A stretch of 17,572 nt of DNA from JAEUMD01 sp050250815 (lineage in GTDB: Bacteria > Pseudomonadota > Alphaproteobacteria > Rhizobiales > Hyphomicrobiaceae): contig JBFWNY010000052.1 of assembly GCA_050250815.1 (NCBI GenBank), positions 1-17,572 of the forward strand, written 5' to 3'. The position numbers and the translations under genes were made by a program. Below the pieces are notes generated by a model, which was given only the letters and a program-made list of their open reading frames with translations, searched no databases and was not told the origin of the DNA. Every line of letters starts with the position of its first letter. The first letter of the stretch is position 1. This document shows, one piece after another, positions 7,090 through 15,049 of this stretch.

Positions 7090-9573
7090 ATGAACAGTTT
7101 TGACCCACCTTTGCCCATCGATGACGTCCTCGGCCCGCTTCGTGGCGCGCTGGAGACCGGGTCCAACGTCGTGCTGGTCGCGCCACCCGGAGCCGGAAAG
7201 ACCACCCGCGTGCCGCTCGCACTGCTTGGCTCACCTTGGCTGGCGGGTCGCAAGATCCTGCTGCTGGAGCCGCGACGGATCGCGGCCCGGGGTGCCGCCC
7301 ATCGTATGGCCGATACACTTCGCGAACGGGTCGGCGGGCTGGTGGGTATGCGCGCGCGGCTGGGCACGCGCGTCGGTCCGAAAACGCGCATCGAGGTGGT
7401 CACCGAGGGTGTCTTCACCCGCATGATCCTTGCCGATCCGGGGCTCGAGGACGTTGGCGCGGTGCTCTTCGACGAATTCCACGAGAGGTCACTTGACGCC
7501 GATCTGGGGCTGGCGCTCGCCATCGATGCGCAGGCCGGGCTGCGGCCCGACCTGAGACTGCTCGTCATGTCCGCGACGCTGGAGGGTGGGCGCGTCGCGG
7601 CGCTGCTTGCCGGTGCGCCTGTCATCGAGAGCGCCGGTCGCGCCTACCCGGTCGAGACACGCTATATCGGCCGCGATCCCTCGCGCCGGCTGGACGATGA
7701 GATGGCGCAAGCCGTGCGCAAGGCGCTGTCGCGCGAGCCGGGCTCGATCCTCGTCTTTCTCCCGGGGCAGGCCGAAATCCGCCGTGTCGCCGAGCGGCTC
7801 GACGAAGACCTCAGGGACGAGACGGTCGTCGTGGAGACGCTGCACGGCGGTCTTGACCCCGCCGCGCAGGACCGGGCCGTGGCGCCGGCGCCAGCCGGAC
7901 GGCGCAAGGTGGTGCTGGCGACGTCGATCGCCGAGACGTCACTCACCATCGAAGGCGTCCGTGTCGTGATCGACAGCGGATTGTCCCGCGTGCCGCGCTA
8001 CGAGCCCGACATCGCCGTCACGCGTCTCGAGACCGTCAAGGCATCACGTGCGTCCGTCGATCAGCGGCGCGGGCGTGCAGGGCGTACCGAGCCCGGCGTC
8101 TGCTACCGCCTTTGGGACGAGCCGCAGACCGCGAGCCTGCCCGCGTTCGCGGAGCCCGAGATCCGCGCCGCCGATTTGACCGGATTGCTGCTCGACTGCG
8201 CCGAGTGGGGCGCCATCGATCCGACGGGTCTCGCCTGGCTCGACCCGCCGCCGTCGGCCGCGCTGGAGGCCGCGCGCGCAACGCTGTTGTCGCTGGGCGC
8301 GCTCGACAGCGACGGCCGCATAACGGAAGCAGGGCGGAACCTGCGGCGATTGCCGCTGCCGCCGCGTATCGCGCGCATGATCGTGGAGGGCACCAGGCTC
8401 GGCATGGCCAAGCTCGGCGGCGAGGTCGGCGCGCTGCTCGTCGAGCGTGGATTAGGTGGCAATGAGATTGACATCGGTCAGCGGCTCGCAGCATTCCGGC
8501 GCGACCGCGGGCGGCGGGCGTCGGACATGCGCGCGATGGCCGCGCGCTGGGTTGAGGCCGCAGGCACCGCAGCTGGAAGGGCCGGCGGGGATACTCTAGC
8601 GGAATCGACCCAAATCGCCGCGCTTCTGGCCGCCGCCTATCCAGATCGGATCGCCAAGGCGCGGGGGGCTCGCGGGCAGTTCCTCATGGCGAGCGGACGC
8701 GCCGGCTTCGTCGATGCGACTGATCCGCTTGCAGGCGCCGAGTTCCTAGTCGTGGCGGAAATGCACGGCAAGGCTGCCGCAACGCGGATCGTGCTGGCCG
8801 CCCCGGCCACCGCCGCCGAAATCGAACTTGTTGCAGGCTCGCGCATCACAAAGGACGATCAGGTCGTTTTCGATCCCGCGTCAGGTGCGGTTCGCGCACG
8901 CCGTGTTCGACGCCTGGGCGCAATCGTCCTGGAGGCGACGCCGCGCGCGGTGACGGAGGCGGACGACGTGGCCGCGGTTCTGGCAAACGCGGCCGCGAGC
9001 GCGGGGATCGAACGCCTGCCGTGGTCGAGAGCGCAGCAGCAACTCCGCGATCGTGTGGCGTTTCTGCGCGAGGGTGATCCGGGTTGGCCCGATCTGTCGG
9101 ATGAGGCGTTGTCCGCGACGGCGGGAGATTGGCTCGCTCCGTACCTGGGTGCGCGGACCCGGTTGGCCGACATTACCGCGTCTGACCTGGCGGCAGCGCT
9201 CGACACCCTGCTGCCGCATGCCCTGCGCCGGCGCCTCGACGATGAGGCACCGACGCATTTCGAGGCGCCGACGGGCAGCCGGCATGCGATCGACTACGAG
9301 GGAGCTGGCGCCCCCCGCGTTGCCATTCGCGTGCAAGAGCTGTTTGGTCTTGCGCGGCACCCGGCGATAGCGGCTGGCCGCCTGCCGTTGACATTGGAAC
9401 TTCTGTCGCCGGCCGGCCGGCCGATGCAGGTGACGCGCGACTTGCCGGGTTTCTGGGCCGGGTCGTGGGCCGACGTGCGCTCGGACATGCGCGGGCGCTA
9501 TCCCAAGCACGTCTGGCCCGAGGACCCGGCCAAGGCGGCGCCCACCGCCCGCGCCAAACCGCGCGGTACCTGA
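7090..9573 (+). CDS. hrpB: ATP-dependent helicase HrpB (DEAH-like)
   Basis: Superfamily 2 DEAH/RHA-type helicase of 827 aa, the usual length for HrpB. Its cellular role in most bacteria is unclear. Walker A PPGAGKTT is at 32-39, motif II as DEFH at 128-131 (the HrpB variant of DEAH), motif III SAT at 161-163, LATSIAETSLTIEGV (276-290) and motif VI QRRGRAGR at 325-332. Helicase-associated and HrpB C-terminal domains follow, including a C-terminal LTLELLSPAGRPMQVTRDLPGFW segment ending in a basic tail. The ATG at 7090 is followed at once by the conserved N-terminus (PIDDVLGPL), so the start is credible despite a weak ribosome site. Monocistronic by layout and not functionally tied to its neighbours. 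Confidence 0.96.
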   Translation: MNSFDPPLPIDDVLGPLRGALETGSNVVLVAPPGAGKTTRVPLALLGSPWLAGRKILLLEPRRIAARGAAHRMADTLRERVGGLVGMRARLGTRVGPKTRIEVVTEGVFTRMILADPGLEDVGAVLFDEFHERSLDADLGLALAIDAQAGLRPDLRLLVMSATLEGGRVAALLAGAPVIESAGRAYPVETRYIGRDPSRRLDDEMAQAVRKALSREPGSILVFLPGQAEIRRVAERLDEDLRDETVVVETLHGGLDPAAQDRAVAPAPAGRRKVVLATSIAETSLTIEGVRVVIDSGLSRVPRYEPDIAVTRLETVKASRASVDQRRGRAGRTEPGVCYRLWDEPQTASLPAFAEPEIRAADLTGLLLDCAEWGAIDPTGLAWLDPPPSAALEAARATLLSLGALDSDGRITEAGRNLRRLPLPPRIARMIVEGTRLGMAKLGGEVGALLVERGLGGNEIDIGQRLAAFRRDRGRRASDMRAMAARWVEAAGTAAGRAGGDTLAESTQIAALLAAAYPDRIAKARGARGQFLMASGRAGFVDATDPLAGAEFLVVAEMHGKAAATRIVLAAPATAAEIELVAGSRITKDDQVVFDPASGAVRARRVRRLGAIVLEATPRAVTEADDVAAVLANAAASAGIERLPWSRAQQQLRDRVAFLREGDPGWPDLSDEALSATAGDWLAPYLGARTRLADITASDLAAALDTLLPHALRRRLDDEAPTHFEAPTGSRHAIDYEGAGAPRVAIRVQELFGLARHPAIAAGRLPLTLELLSPAGRPMQVTRDLPGFWAGSWADVRSDMRGRYPKHVWPEDPAKAAPTARAKPRGT

Positions 9574-9676
9574 GGATGTTGCCGGTCCTTAAGGCTGCGT
9601 GATCGTGGTATCAGGATGCGTCGCGGTCCGGTAGCGTCTCGTATGAAGAGTGCGGATGACGCCGCATCGCGACGAG

Positions 9677-9687
9677 AGGGAGGAAAG
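9677..9687 (+). promoter_or_regulatory. Strong ribosome binding site before gcdH
   Basis: A purine-rich GGGAGGAAAG lies 5 bases before the ATG at 9693 and fixes that start. The rest of the 119-base gap after hrpB shows no clear promoter box or terminator. Confidence 0.7.
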
Positions 9688-9692
9688 ATAAA

Positions 9693-10883
9693 ATGGCGGA
9701 CGAGAGCCGTGCGGTGTTCGACTGGGAGGATCCGTTCGACATCTCAAGTCAACTCTCGGACGAGGAGCGCATGGTGGCGGAGACTGCGCGGCGCTATGCC
9801 GCCGACAAACTCGCCCCCCGCGTGCGCACGGCCTTTCGAGAGGAGCGCACGGATGCCGAGATTTTTCGCGAGATGGGGGCGCTCGGACTGCTCGGAGCGA
9901 CGATCCCGGAGGACTACGGCGGAGCGGGACTCAACTACGTCTCCTATGGCCTGATCGCTCGCGAGATCGAACGTATAGATTCGGGCTATCGCTCGATGAT
10001 GAGCGTGCAGTCGTCCCTGGTCATGGTGCCGATCCACGCGTTCGGTTCGGAGGCGCAGCGGCGCCGGTATCTGCCGCAGCTCGCCTCGGGAGAACTCATC
10101 GGCTGTTTCGGGCTCACCGAGCCCGACCACGGCTCCGATCCGGGCTCGATGGCGAGCCGCGCCCGCCGGGACGGCGCAGGCTGGCGCCTGAGCGGAACGA
10201 AAACCTGGATCTCCAATGCTCCCATCGCCGACGTATTCGTCGTCTGGGCGAAGGACGATGAGGGCGTCATCCGAGGCTTCGTACTCGATAAGGGGCTGTC
10301 AGGGCTGTCGGCGCCGCCGATCCACGGCAAGATCGGCCTGCGTGCCTCGGTAACCGGTCAGATCGTTATGGAGGACGTACGTGTGCCCCATGATGCGATG
10401 CTGCCGGGTGCCGCAGGACTCAAGGGCCCCTTCACGTGCCTCAACTCGGCACGCTACGGTATTGCTTGGGGCGCATTGGGTGCGGCGGAAGCCTGTTTCC
10501 ACACGGCGCGTCAGTATGTGCTCGACCGGGCTCAGTTCGGCCGGCCGCTTGCCGCCAATCAGCTTGTGCAGAAGAAGCTCGCCGACATGCTGACCGAGCT
10601 GGCGCTGGGCTATCAGGCGTGCCTGCGTCTCGGTCGTCTCAAGGAGGAGGGCCGGGCCTCCCACGAGGCGACCTCGATCGTCAAACGCAACTCCTGCGGT
10701 AAAGCACTGGAGATCGTGCGCGTAGCGCGCGACATGCTGGGCGGCAACGGTATCTCCGACGAGTACGATGTCATGCGGCACATGGTGAACCTGGAAGCGG
10801 TCAACACCTACGAGGGCACGCACGACGTGCACGCTCTCATCCTGGGACGTGCGATTACGGGACTGCCAGCGTTCGCATCCTGA
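9693..10883 (+). CDS. gcdH: Glutaryl-CoA dehydrogenase (acyl-CoA dehydrogenase family)
   Basis: FAD enzyme of 396 aa that oxidatively decarboxylates glutaryl-CoA to crotonyl-CoA in lysine, tryptophan and aromatic degradation. The catalytic Glu374 lies in NTYEGTHDVHALILGRAITG, nearly identical to the block around the catalytic Glu of human GCDH. Arg100 in SGYRSMMSVQSSLV matches the glutarate-binding arginine (human Arg94), which separates this group from short-chain acyl-CoA dehydrogenases. The FAD-binding segment GCFGLTEPDHGSDPGSM (137-153) and C-terminal DMLGGNGISDEYDVMRHMVN are present. No glutaryl-CoA transferase or electron-transfer flavoprotein gene is adjacent. It runs convergent with the Cys-Cys-Trp gene, 15 bases apart, and has no evident link to the PQQ genes. 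Confidence 0.92.
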   Translation: MADESRAVFDWEDPFDISSQLSDEERMVAETARRYAADKLAPRVRTAFREERTDAEIFREMGALGLLGATIPEDYGGAGLNYVSYGLIAREIERIDSGYRSMMSVQSSLVMVPIHAFGSEAQRRRYLPQLASGELIGCFGLTEPDHGSDPGSMASRARRDGAGWRLSGTKTWISNAPIADVFVVWAKDDEGVIRGFVLDKGLSGLSAPPIHGKIGLRASVTGQIVMEDVRVPHDAMLPGAAGLKGPFTCLNSARYGIAWGALGAAEACFHTARQYVLDRAQFGRPLAANQLVQKKLADMLTELALGYQACLRLGRLKEEGRASHEATSIVKRNSCGKALEIVRVARDMLGGNGISDEYDVMRHMVNLEAVNTYEGTHDVHALILGRAITGLPAFAS

Positions 10884-10898
10884 GCACGGCGGCGCGCT

Positions 10899-11483
10899 TC
10901 ACAGGTTACCCGGGGACAGAAGCTCGCTCCGGATCGGCACCGGTACGGCCCTGACGAGTGGCCTGTCGAAGTCGCGCCAGCCGTCCGTGCCTTCGGGAAA
11001 CCAGTAGAGCCGCGTGTAGCCGAGCGCGGCGAAGCGCTTCATGGCGTTCCAGGACATCCAGCAGTCGGCGGTGCAGAAGACGACGATCGGCCGTGACGTG
11101 TCTCGGCCCGTCAGGCGTTCGAGCTCGGCGGCCAGATAGCGTGCCACCGTGTCGTCGAGCCGGCCGCGGCCGACCTCTGGCAGCCAATAGGCACCGGGCA
11201 GCGTCTCGCGGTCCTTGATGCTGCGCCAGTCGCCGGTGACCGGATCGAAGCCGGCACCAGTGATCGGCGCAACGTCGATGAGCACCGCGCGCTCCTGTGC
11301 GATCAGCCGGTCGATGTCGTCGAGCCATACACGCGTCCCGGCAGGCGGCGTATCGGGTACGGCAGCCTGATAGCGCTCGATGCGGTAGCCCGTCGCGGGA
11401 TCGATGTGGTCGAGCTCGGCTGCGCGTGCTGGAGCCACGGTGGCGAGGACAGCAAGAAGGGCGACGCGTGGCCAGCTGGGCAT
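10899..11483 (-). CDS. PQQ-dependent catabolism-associated Cys-Cys-Trp motif protein, rhodanese-like
   Basis: Exported protein of 194 aa with a Sec signal peptide (MPSWPRVALLAVLATVAPARA, cleavage about residue 21). The body resembles a rhodanese-like domain: ERAVLIDVAPITG (64-76), LPGAYWLPEVGRG (95-107), then RPIVVFCTADCWMSWNAMKRF with Cys137, Cys141 and Trp142, and LYWFPEGTDGW (159-169). This matches the family found beside PQQ dehydrogenases; its biochemical role is unknown, and redox or thiol-carrier chemistry is an inference. Here three residues separate the cysteines (C-T-A-D-C-W), not two as in the family's usual name. It begins 6 bases after the propeller stop, and the GGAG before its ATG overlaps that gene's end, so the two are translationally linked. 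Confidence 0.85.
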   Translation of the reverse strand: MPSWPRVALLAVLATVAPARAAELDHIDPATGYRIERYQAAVPDTPPAGTRVWLDDIDRLIAQERAVLIDVAPITGAGFDPVTGDWRSIKDRETLPGAYWLPEVGRGRLDDTVARYLAAELERLTGRDTSRPIVVFCTADCWMSWNAMKRFAALGYTRLYWFPEGTDGWRDFDRPLVRAVPVPIRSELLSPGNL

Positions 11484-11489
11484 ATCCGC

Positions 11490-12461
11490 TCAGCTCCGCG
11501 GTTTGATGGCCACGCCCCAGGGGTAGCGTCCGACGGGGATCGATTTGATTGCGGTGAGGCGCGCGACATCGATCACCGTCACGTCGTTCGACACACCGTT
11601 GGTGGTGAACAGCTTGTCCTCCTCGGGTGTGAAGGCCAGGTGCCAGACGCGCTGTCCGACAAGGATGTATTTCGTGACCTCGAACGTGGTGGCGTCAACG
11701 ACGGCTATTCGATTGGCAGGTCCGAGCGCCACGAACGCCTGCTTTCCGCCCCTTGTAAGCTTGATACCCACCGGCTGTATGAGGTCCGCTCGCACGCCCT
11801 GCACGGCGAACGAGATCGTCTTGACGATCTTTCTCGTTCCCATGTCGATGACGCTGACCGTGCCACCGATCTCGGATGATACCCACAACAGCTTGCCGTC
11901 ATGGGTGAACTCCGCGTGCCGGGGACGCTGATCGACCAGGACGTTGTCGGTCACCTCGAACGTCTTTGCATCGATGAAGTGCGCCATGTTCGTCGTCTCC
12001 GACGTCGTCACGGCGATTGTGTTATCCGGTGAGACAGCCATGCCTTCAGGCTCGATGCCGACATCCACCTGCCGGATCACCTTGCGGGACTGGAGATCGA
12101 TGATCGTGGTGACCGCATTGTCTTCATTGGCGATGTAGAGCCGCTTGTTGTCCGGCGACACGGCGAACTGCTCAGGGTCATCACCGGAAGGCAAGTCGTA
12201 GAGGTGCTTGTCGGTCGCCGCGTCGTAGACCTGCACGGCGTCGCTGTCACTCGCGCAGACAAAGAAGTGCGAGAAATCGCGTGAGAACGTAATTCCGCGT
12301 GGCCTCTGGCCCACCTTGAAGGTTCGCAGCACCGAAAGCGATTCAGTGTCGAGTACGGTGACCGTGTTGTCCTTTTCGTTGGAGACGTAGGCCTCGTGCG
12401 CGAGCGCTTGGGGCGCGACAAGCAGCAGGCACGCGGCCAACAGGCTGGAACGGACTGGCAT
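11490..12461 (-). CDS. PQQ-dependent catabolism-associated YVTN beta-propeller protein
   Basis: Periplasmic beta-propeller of 323 aa. The signal peptide ends in PQALA (cleavage about residue 21), and the mature protein starts HEAYVSNEKDNTVTVLDT. About seven repeats of roughly 42 residues follow, each with a G-x-x-P-x-G/H-x-x-F/V-S-P-D turn and a YIANE/YVSNE-like strand, for example near 22, 65, 107, 149, 192, 241 and 283. The family occurs with PQQ alcohol dehydrogenases and often with ABC transporter genes; its function is not established. The frame is open to 12527, but the ATG at 12461 has GGGAG just upstream and gives a proper signal peptide. First gene of a two-gene operon divergent from the cytochrome gene. 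A LAAC string at residues 8-11 resembles a lipobox but sits too early in the signal. Confidence 0.88.
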   Translation of the reverse strand: MPVRSSLLAACLLLVAPQALAHEAYVSNEKDNTVTVLDTESLSVLRTFKVGQRPRGITFSRDFSHFFVCASDSDAVQVYDAATDKHLYDLPSGDDPEQFAVSPDNKRLYIANEDNAVTTIIDLQSRKVIRQVDVGIEPEGMAVSPDNTIAVTTSETTNMAHFIDAKTFEVTDNVLVDQRPRHAEFTHDGKLLWVSSEIGGTVSVIDMGTRKIVKTISFAVQGVRADLIQPVGIKLTRGGKQAFVALGPANRIAVVDATTFEVTKYILVGQRVWHLAFTPEEDKLFTTNGVSNDVTVIDVARLTAIKSIPVGRYPWGVAIKPRS

Positions 12462-12563
12462 AATCTCCCGATGCCCGTGCTTTGATTGCCCCGCGCGGTC
12501 CGGCTGCATACGCGGCGCAACCGCCAATGCGGTCCAGCCTAGAAAGGGCGCCGCCGCATCCCA

Positions 12564-12581
12564 ACTGTACTATGGTACAAA
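12564..12581 (-). promoter_or_regulatory. Divergent copy of the PQQ-island element, facing the propeller gene
   Basis: Read on the minus strand this is TTTGTACCATAGTACAGT, matching 12 of 18 positions of the element at 16091-16108 (TTTGTACTATTTGGCAAT). It lies 103 bases before the propeller start at 12461. It contains an inverted repeat TGTAC-TATG-GTACA (12566-12579) that the other two copies lack, so it could instead be a separate operator. Confidence 0.4.
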
Positions 12582-12629
12582 GTAACATGTGATTGAGAGG
12601 CTCTCGGGCGCCTGCTGGGTTATGGATTT

Positions 12630-12647
12630 TTTGCACTATTTGGCAAT
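12630..12647 (+). promoter_or_regulatory. PQQ-island 18-base element, copy upstream of pedF
   Basis: TTTGCACTATTTGGCAAT, identical at 17 of 18 positions to 16091-16108, including a 13-base exact core ACTATTTGGCAAT (12635-12647). It ends 77 bases before the pedF ATG and points the same way. It has no good sigma-70 or sigma-54 spacing, so an activator or repressor site is more likely than a core promoter. Confidence 0.6.
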
Positions 12648-12723
12648 TCCTGCGGCGCGATGGGCTCGACTATCGTCACGGCAACCAAAATCAATACGTC
12701 ATAGGGAAACGCGGAGCGCTTTG

Positions 12724-13158
12724 ATGGATCTTCCCCGCACGATCGCTTTCGCAGCTGCCGTCGCCGTGCTGGTCTCGGCTGGAGCTGCCGTAAAGGACGT
12801 CTGGGCGCACGGGGACGTGGCGCCACAACCGGTCGACACGACGGGGCTGGAGCCACTGGGCGAGAAGTGGCGCGAGACCAACCCCTACAGCGGCAACGAG
12901 GTGGCCATCAAGATCGGCTCTTCGGCCTACAACCAGAACTGCGCCCGCTGCCACGGCCTCCAGGTGATCTCCGGCGGATTGGCGCCCGACTTGCGCTATC
13001 TCGAAAAGGGTCCAACGGGCGACGAATGGTTCATGCAGCGCATCCGGCACGGCGCAACCATCAATGGCGTGACTAAGATGCCGGCCTTCGAAGGAATCAT
13101 GAGTCAGGAAGCCATGTGGGCGATCCGAGCGTTCATCGAGTCGAAGTTCGACGGCTGA
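12724..13158 (+). CDS. pedF: Cytochrome c-550, PedF family (electron acceptor of PQQ alcohol dehydrogenase)
   Basis: Small periplasmic monohaem cytochrome (144 aa) predicted to take electrons from the PQQ alcohol dehydrogenase and pass them toward the terminal oxidase. The signal peptide ends at DVWA (about residue 28); the mature protein starts HGDVAPQPVDTTGLEPLG. Haem attachment is Cys73-Ala-Arg-Cys76-His77 within SSAYNQNCARCHGLQVISGG; Met119 in VTKMPAF is the likely sixth ligand. The text matches the PedF group known from ethanol-oxidation clusters of Pseudomonas. The frame is open back to 12589, but ATG 12724 has GGAG 7 bases upstream and yields the signal peptide. First gene of the plus-strand set; the MoxJ-like gene follows after 12 bases. 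Confidence 0.9.
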   Translation: MDLPRTIAFAAAVAVLVSAGAAVKDVWAHGDVAPQPVDTTGLEPLGEKWRETNPYSGNEVAIKIGSSAYNQNCARCHGLQVISGGLAPDLRYLEKGPTGDEWFMQRIRHGATINGVTKMPAFEGIMSQEAMWAIRAFIESKFDG

Positions 13159-13170
13159 GCACTCCAGCGC

Positions 13171-14088
13171 GTGTCAACCATGCGTAAACGCAGGTCCCCC
13201 GGTGCGCGCCGGATGCGGGCGAGGCTCCACAAGAGCCTCGCTTCCGCCGTTTGTCGGGGCATCATCGTCCTGGCTTGTTCAGCTCTGCTCATTCCGGATG
13301 CAGTTGCCCGGCCACTCGACGATGTGAAGGCCAGCGGCTTTCTGCGCGTCATCGTCTACGACGACAACGCGCCATTCTCATGGACGGAGGCCGACGGGAC
13401 AATCAAGGGCATCGACGCCGACATCGCCCGGGCGATCGCCGCTTCCATGGGCCTGAAACCCGAACTCATCGCGCGGATCGCCGGCGAAGAGGTGGACGAC
13501 GACCTGCGCTCCAACATCTGGCAGGGACCGCGAACCGGCGGGCCAGTCGGCGACGTGATGATGCACGTGCCGATGGAGAAGGAATTCATCGCACGCAACA
13601 ATCTCGTGCAGATCTCCAACGCCTACTACCACGAACAGACGGTGCTGGTTCTGCATCCCGACCTGGCGGATCCGGCCAAGGGTTTCGCGGCCTTCGAGAA
13701 TGCGAAGCTTGCGGTTCATTTCGCGACGACGGCCCATTACTACGCGATGTTCGTCGACGAGGGCCGCTACAAGACCAGCATCAGCCCATACGTGAAGTTC
13801 GCTTCTGCCGTCGATGCCTTCCTCAAACGGCAGAGCGCGGGGCTCCTCGGCCGGCGATCTGAAATCGAGGCGGCGCTGCACGACAAGGATGCGAAGGCCG
13901 TCACCATCGAGCCGACGTTCAACACCTACATGAGGATGGCCTGGACGATCGGCACGGCGGTCAAGCACGATAGCCGTGATACCGGCTATGCGGTAGGTAA
14001 TGCGCTCGCCGAGATCGAGAAGTCGGGAGAGCTCGCGCGCATCTTCCGGTCCTATGGCTTGTCGTACGTGGCACCACCCGTGCAGTGA
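13171..14088 (+). CDS. Quinoprotein dehydrogenase-associated solute-binding protein (MoxJ/XoxJ-like)
   Basis: Periplasmic-binding-protein fold (about 305 aa) of the group found with PQQ dehydrogenases. MoxJ/XoxJ relatives are thought to help assemble or activate the dehydrogenase rather than feed a transporter, and no ABC transporter genes are next to it. A basic N-terminus and hydrophobic stretch (about 29-43) end at PDAVA, then mature PLDDVKASGFLRVIVYDDNAPFSWTEADG, an extracellular solute-binding family 3 opening. GPVGDVMMHVPMEKEF (about 125-140) and YYHEQTVLV are typical of the group. The start is uncertain: GTG 13171, ATG 13180 and ATG 13213 are in frame, none with a strong ribosome site; the longest is given. 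Confidence 0.85.
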   Translation: MSTMRKRRSPGARRMRARLHKSLASAVCRGIIVLACSALLIPDAVARPLDDVKASGFLRVIVYDDNAPFSWTEADGTIKGIDADIARAIAASMGLKPELIARIAGEEVDDDLRSNIWQGPRTGGPVGDVMMHVPMEKEFIARNNLVQISNAYYHEQTVLVLHPDLADPAKGFAAFENAKLAVHFATTAHYYAMFVDEGRYKTSISPYVKFASAVDAFLKRQSAGLLGRRSEIEAALHDKDAKAVTIEPTFNTYMRMAWTIGTAVKHDSRDTGYAVGNALAEIEKSGELARIFRSYGLSYVAPPVQ

Positions 14089-14139
14089 GCGGGGCGGCCG
14101 CGCGCCCACTGGTCCGGCGGTTTTTCCAATGAGGCGAGC

Positions 14140-15045
14140 ATGCTAGACTCGATGGGCTTGCTGAACCGTCAAATCCGGAAATCGAATCTGATGACCAGCA
14201 GTCTCGGTGTCACCAGCCGTCAACTCCGTGTGCAGCGTGCTTTGGCTGCGGCGCTGGCGGTCGTCATGCTCGTCGCGCCGCTTGGGTCGACGCATGCGGC
14301 ACCCGGTGACGATCCTCTGAAATCGGTCCTGTGGACCGAGATGAAGGCACAGTTCTTCGGCGAGGCGACCGTCGTTTTCGACGAGCGTGTGAAGGTTGCC
14401 GTTCCGTCGGTCGTCGAGAACCAGGCGCAGGTGCCTGTGACTGCGGACGCGCGCGCGCTCGCCGACGTCCGCAGGCTCGTCGTGTTCGCCGATCTCAACC
14501 CCATTCAGCATGTGCTCACGCTATCGCTCTCCGACGCCAAGCCCTACGTCGGCTTCAGGATGAAGGTGGAGCAGGGTACGCCAGTGCGTGCCGCCGCGCT
14601 CACGGCCGACGGCGTCTGGCATGTCGGCAGCGTATTTCTCGACGCGGCGGGCGGCGGCTGCTCGGCGCCGGCCATGGCGCGTAAGGATGAGGACTGGTCG
14701 CAGACGGTAGGTCATGCCCGTGGCAAGTTGTGGCGCGAGGCCGACGGCGCGACGCGCGTCAGGTTCCGCGTGCGCCATCCGATGGACACCGGGCTTGCCC
14801 GCGATAACACGCCCGCCTACTTCATCGAGCGTCTCGACATGCGCGCCGGAGATGGCCGCTCGCTGGCGACGCTGGAACTCAAGGAGCCCGTCAGCGAGGA
14901 TCCGACGCTCACCATGCTGGTGCAATTGCCTGTCTCCGACGCGGCACTCGTCATCGACGGCCGCGACAACAACGGTGAAACGTACCGCTCTTCCATCGCA
15001 GCGACGTGGCGGCAGAGCGTTCTGCCAGTGCCTGCGGGGCGCTGA
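14140..15045 (+). CDS. Quinoprotein dehydrogenase-associated SoxYZ-like carrier protein (fused)
   Basis: Exported fusion (301 aa) of a SoxY-like and a SoxZ-like domain. In sulfur oxidisers SoxY carries sulfur intermediates on a cysteine at the protein's end; in this quinoprotein-linked family the cargo is unknown. Hydrophobic signal about 34-47, cleavage near THAA (51-54). The SoxY-like part spans about 57-178 (VAVPSVVENQAQVPV, DLNPIQHVLTL) and ends in GGGCSAPA with Cys174, the only cysteine in the protein. The SoxZ-like part (about 190-295, VRFRVRHPMDTG, TLELKEPVSEDPTLTM) follows directly. ATG 14140 has GAGG 5 bases upstream; ATG 14191 is an alternative giving a shorter signal. The metallohydrolase begins 4 bases after its stop. 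The 51-base gap before it has a GC-rich potential stem but no clear terminator. Confidence 0.87.
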   Translation: MLDSMGLLNRQIRKSNLMTSSLGVTSRQLRVQRALAAALAVVMLVAPLGSTHAAPGDDPLKSVLWTEMKAQFFGEATVVFDERVKVAVPSVVENQAQVPVTADARALADVRRLVVFADLNPIQHVLTLSLSDAKPYVGFRMKVEQGTPVRAAALTADGVWHVGSVFLDAAGGGCSAPAMARKDEDWSQTVGHARGKLWREADGATRVRFRVRHPMDTGLARDNTPAYFIERLDMRAGDGRSLATLELKEPVSEDPTLTMLVQLPVSDAALVIDGRDNNGETYRSSIAATWRQSVLPVPAGR

Positions 15046-15049
15046 GACT

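Noticed and set aside
9558..9567. ACCGCGCGGT palindrome at the end of hrpB as a terminator
   Set aside because: It lies inside the coding region, is short, has almost no loop and no T-run; GC-rich chance is enough.
12630..12660. Sigma-54 promoter from the TTGGCA text
   Set aside because: The GG and GC dinucleotides required at -24/-12 are not 10 bases apart in either copy of the element.
14089..14139. GC-rich stem followed by TTTTT between the MoxJ-like and SoxYZ-like genes, as a terminator
   Set aside because: The GGGCG/CGCCC stem (5 bp) does not abut the T-run, which lies about 15 bases further on. Short spacing suggests the genes are co-transcribed.
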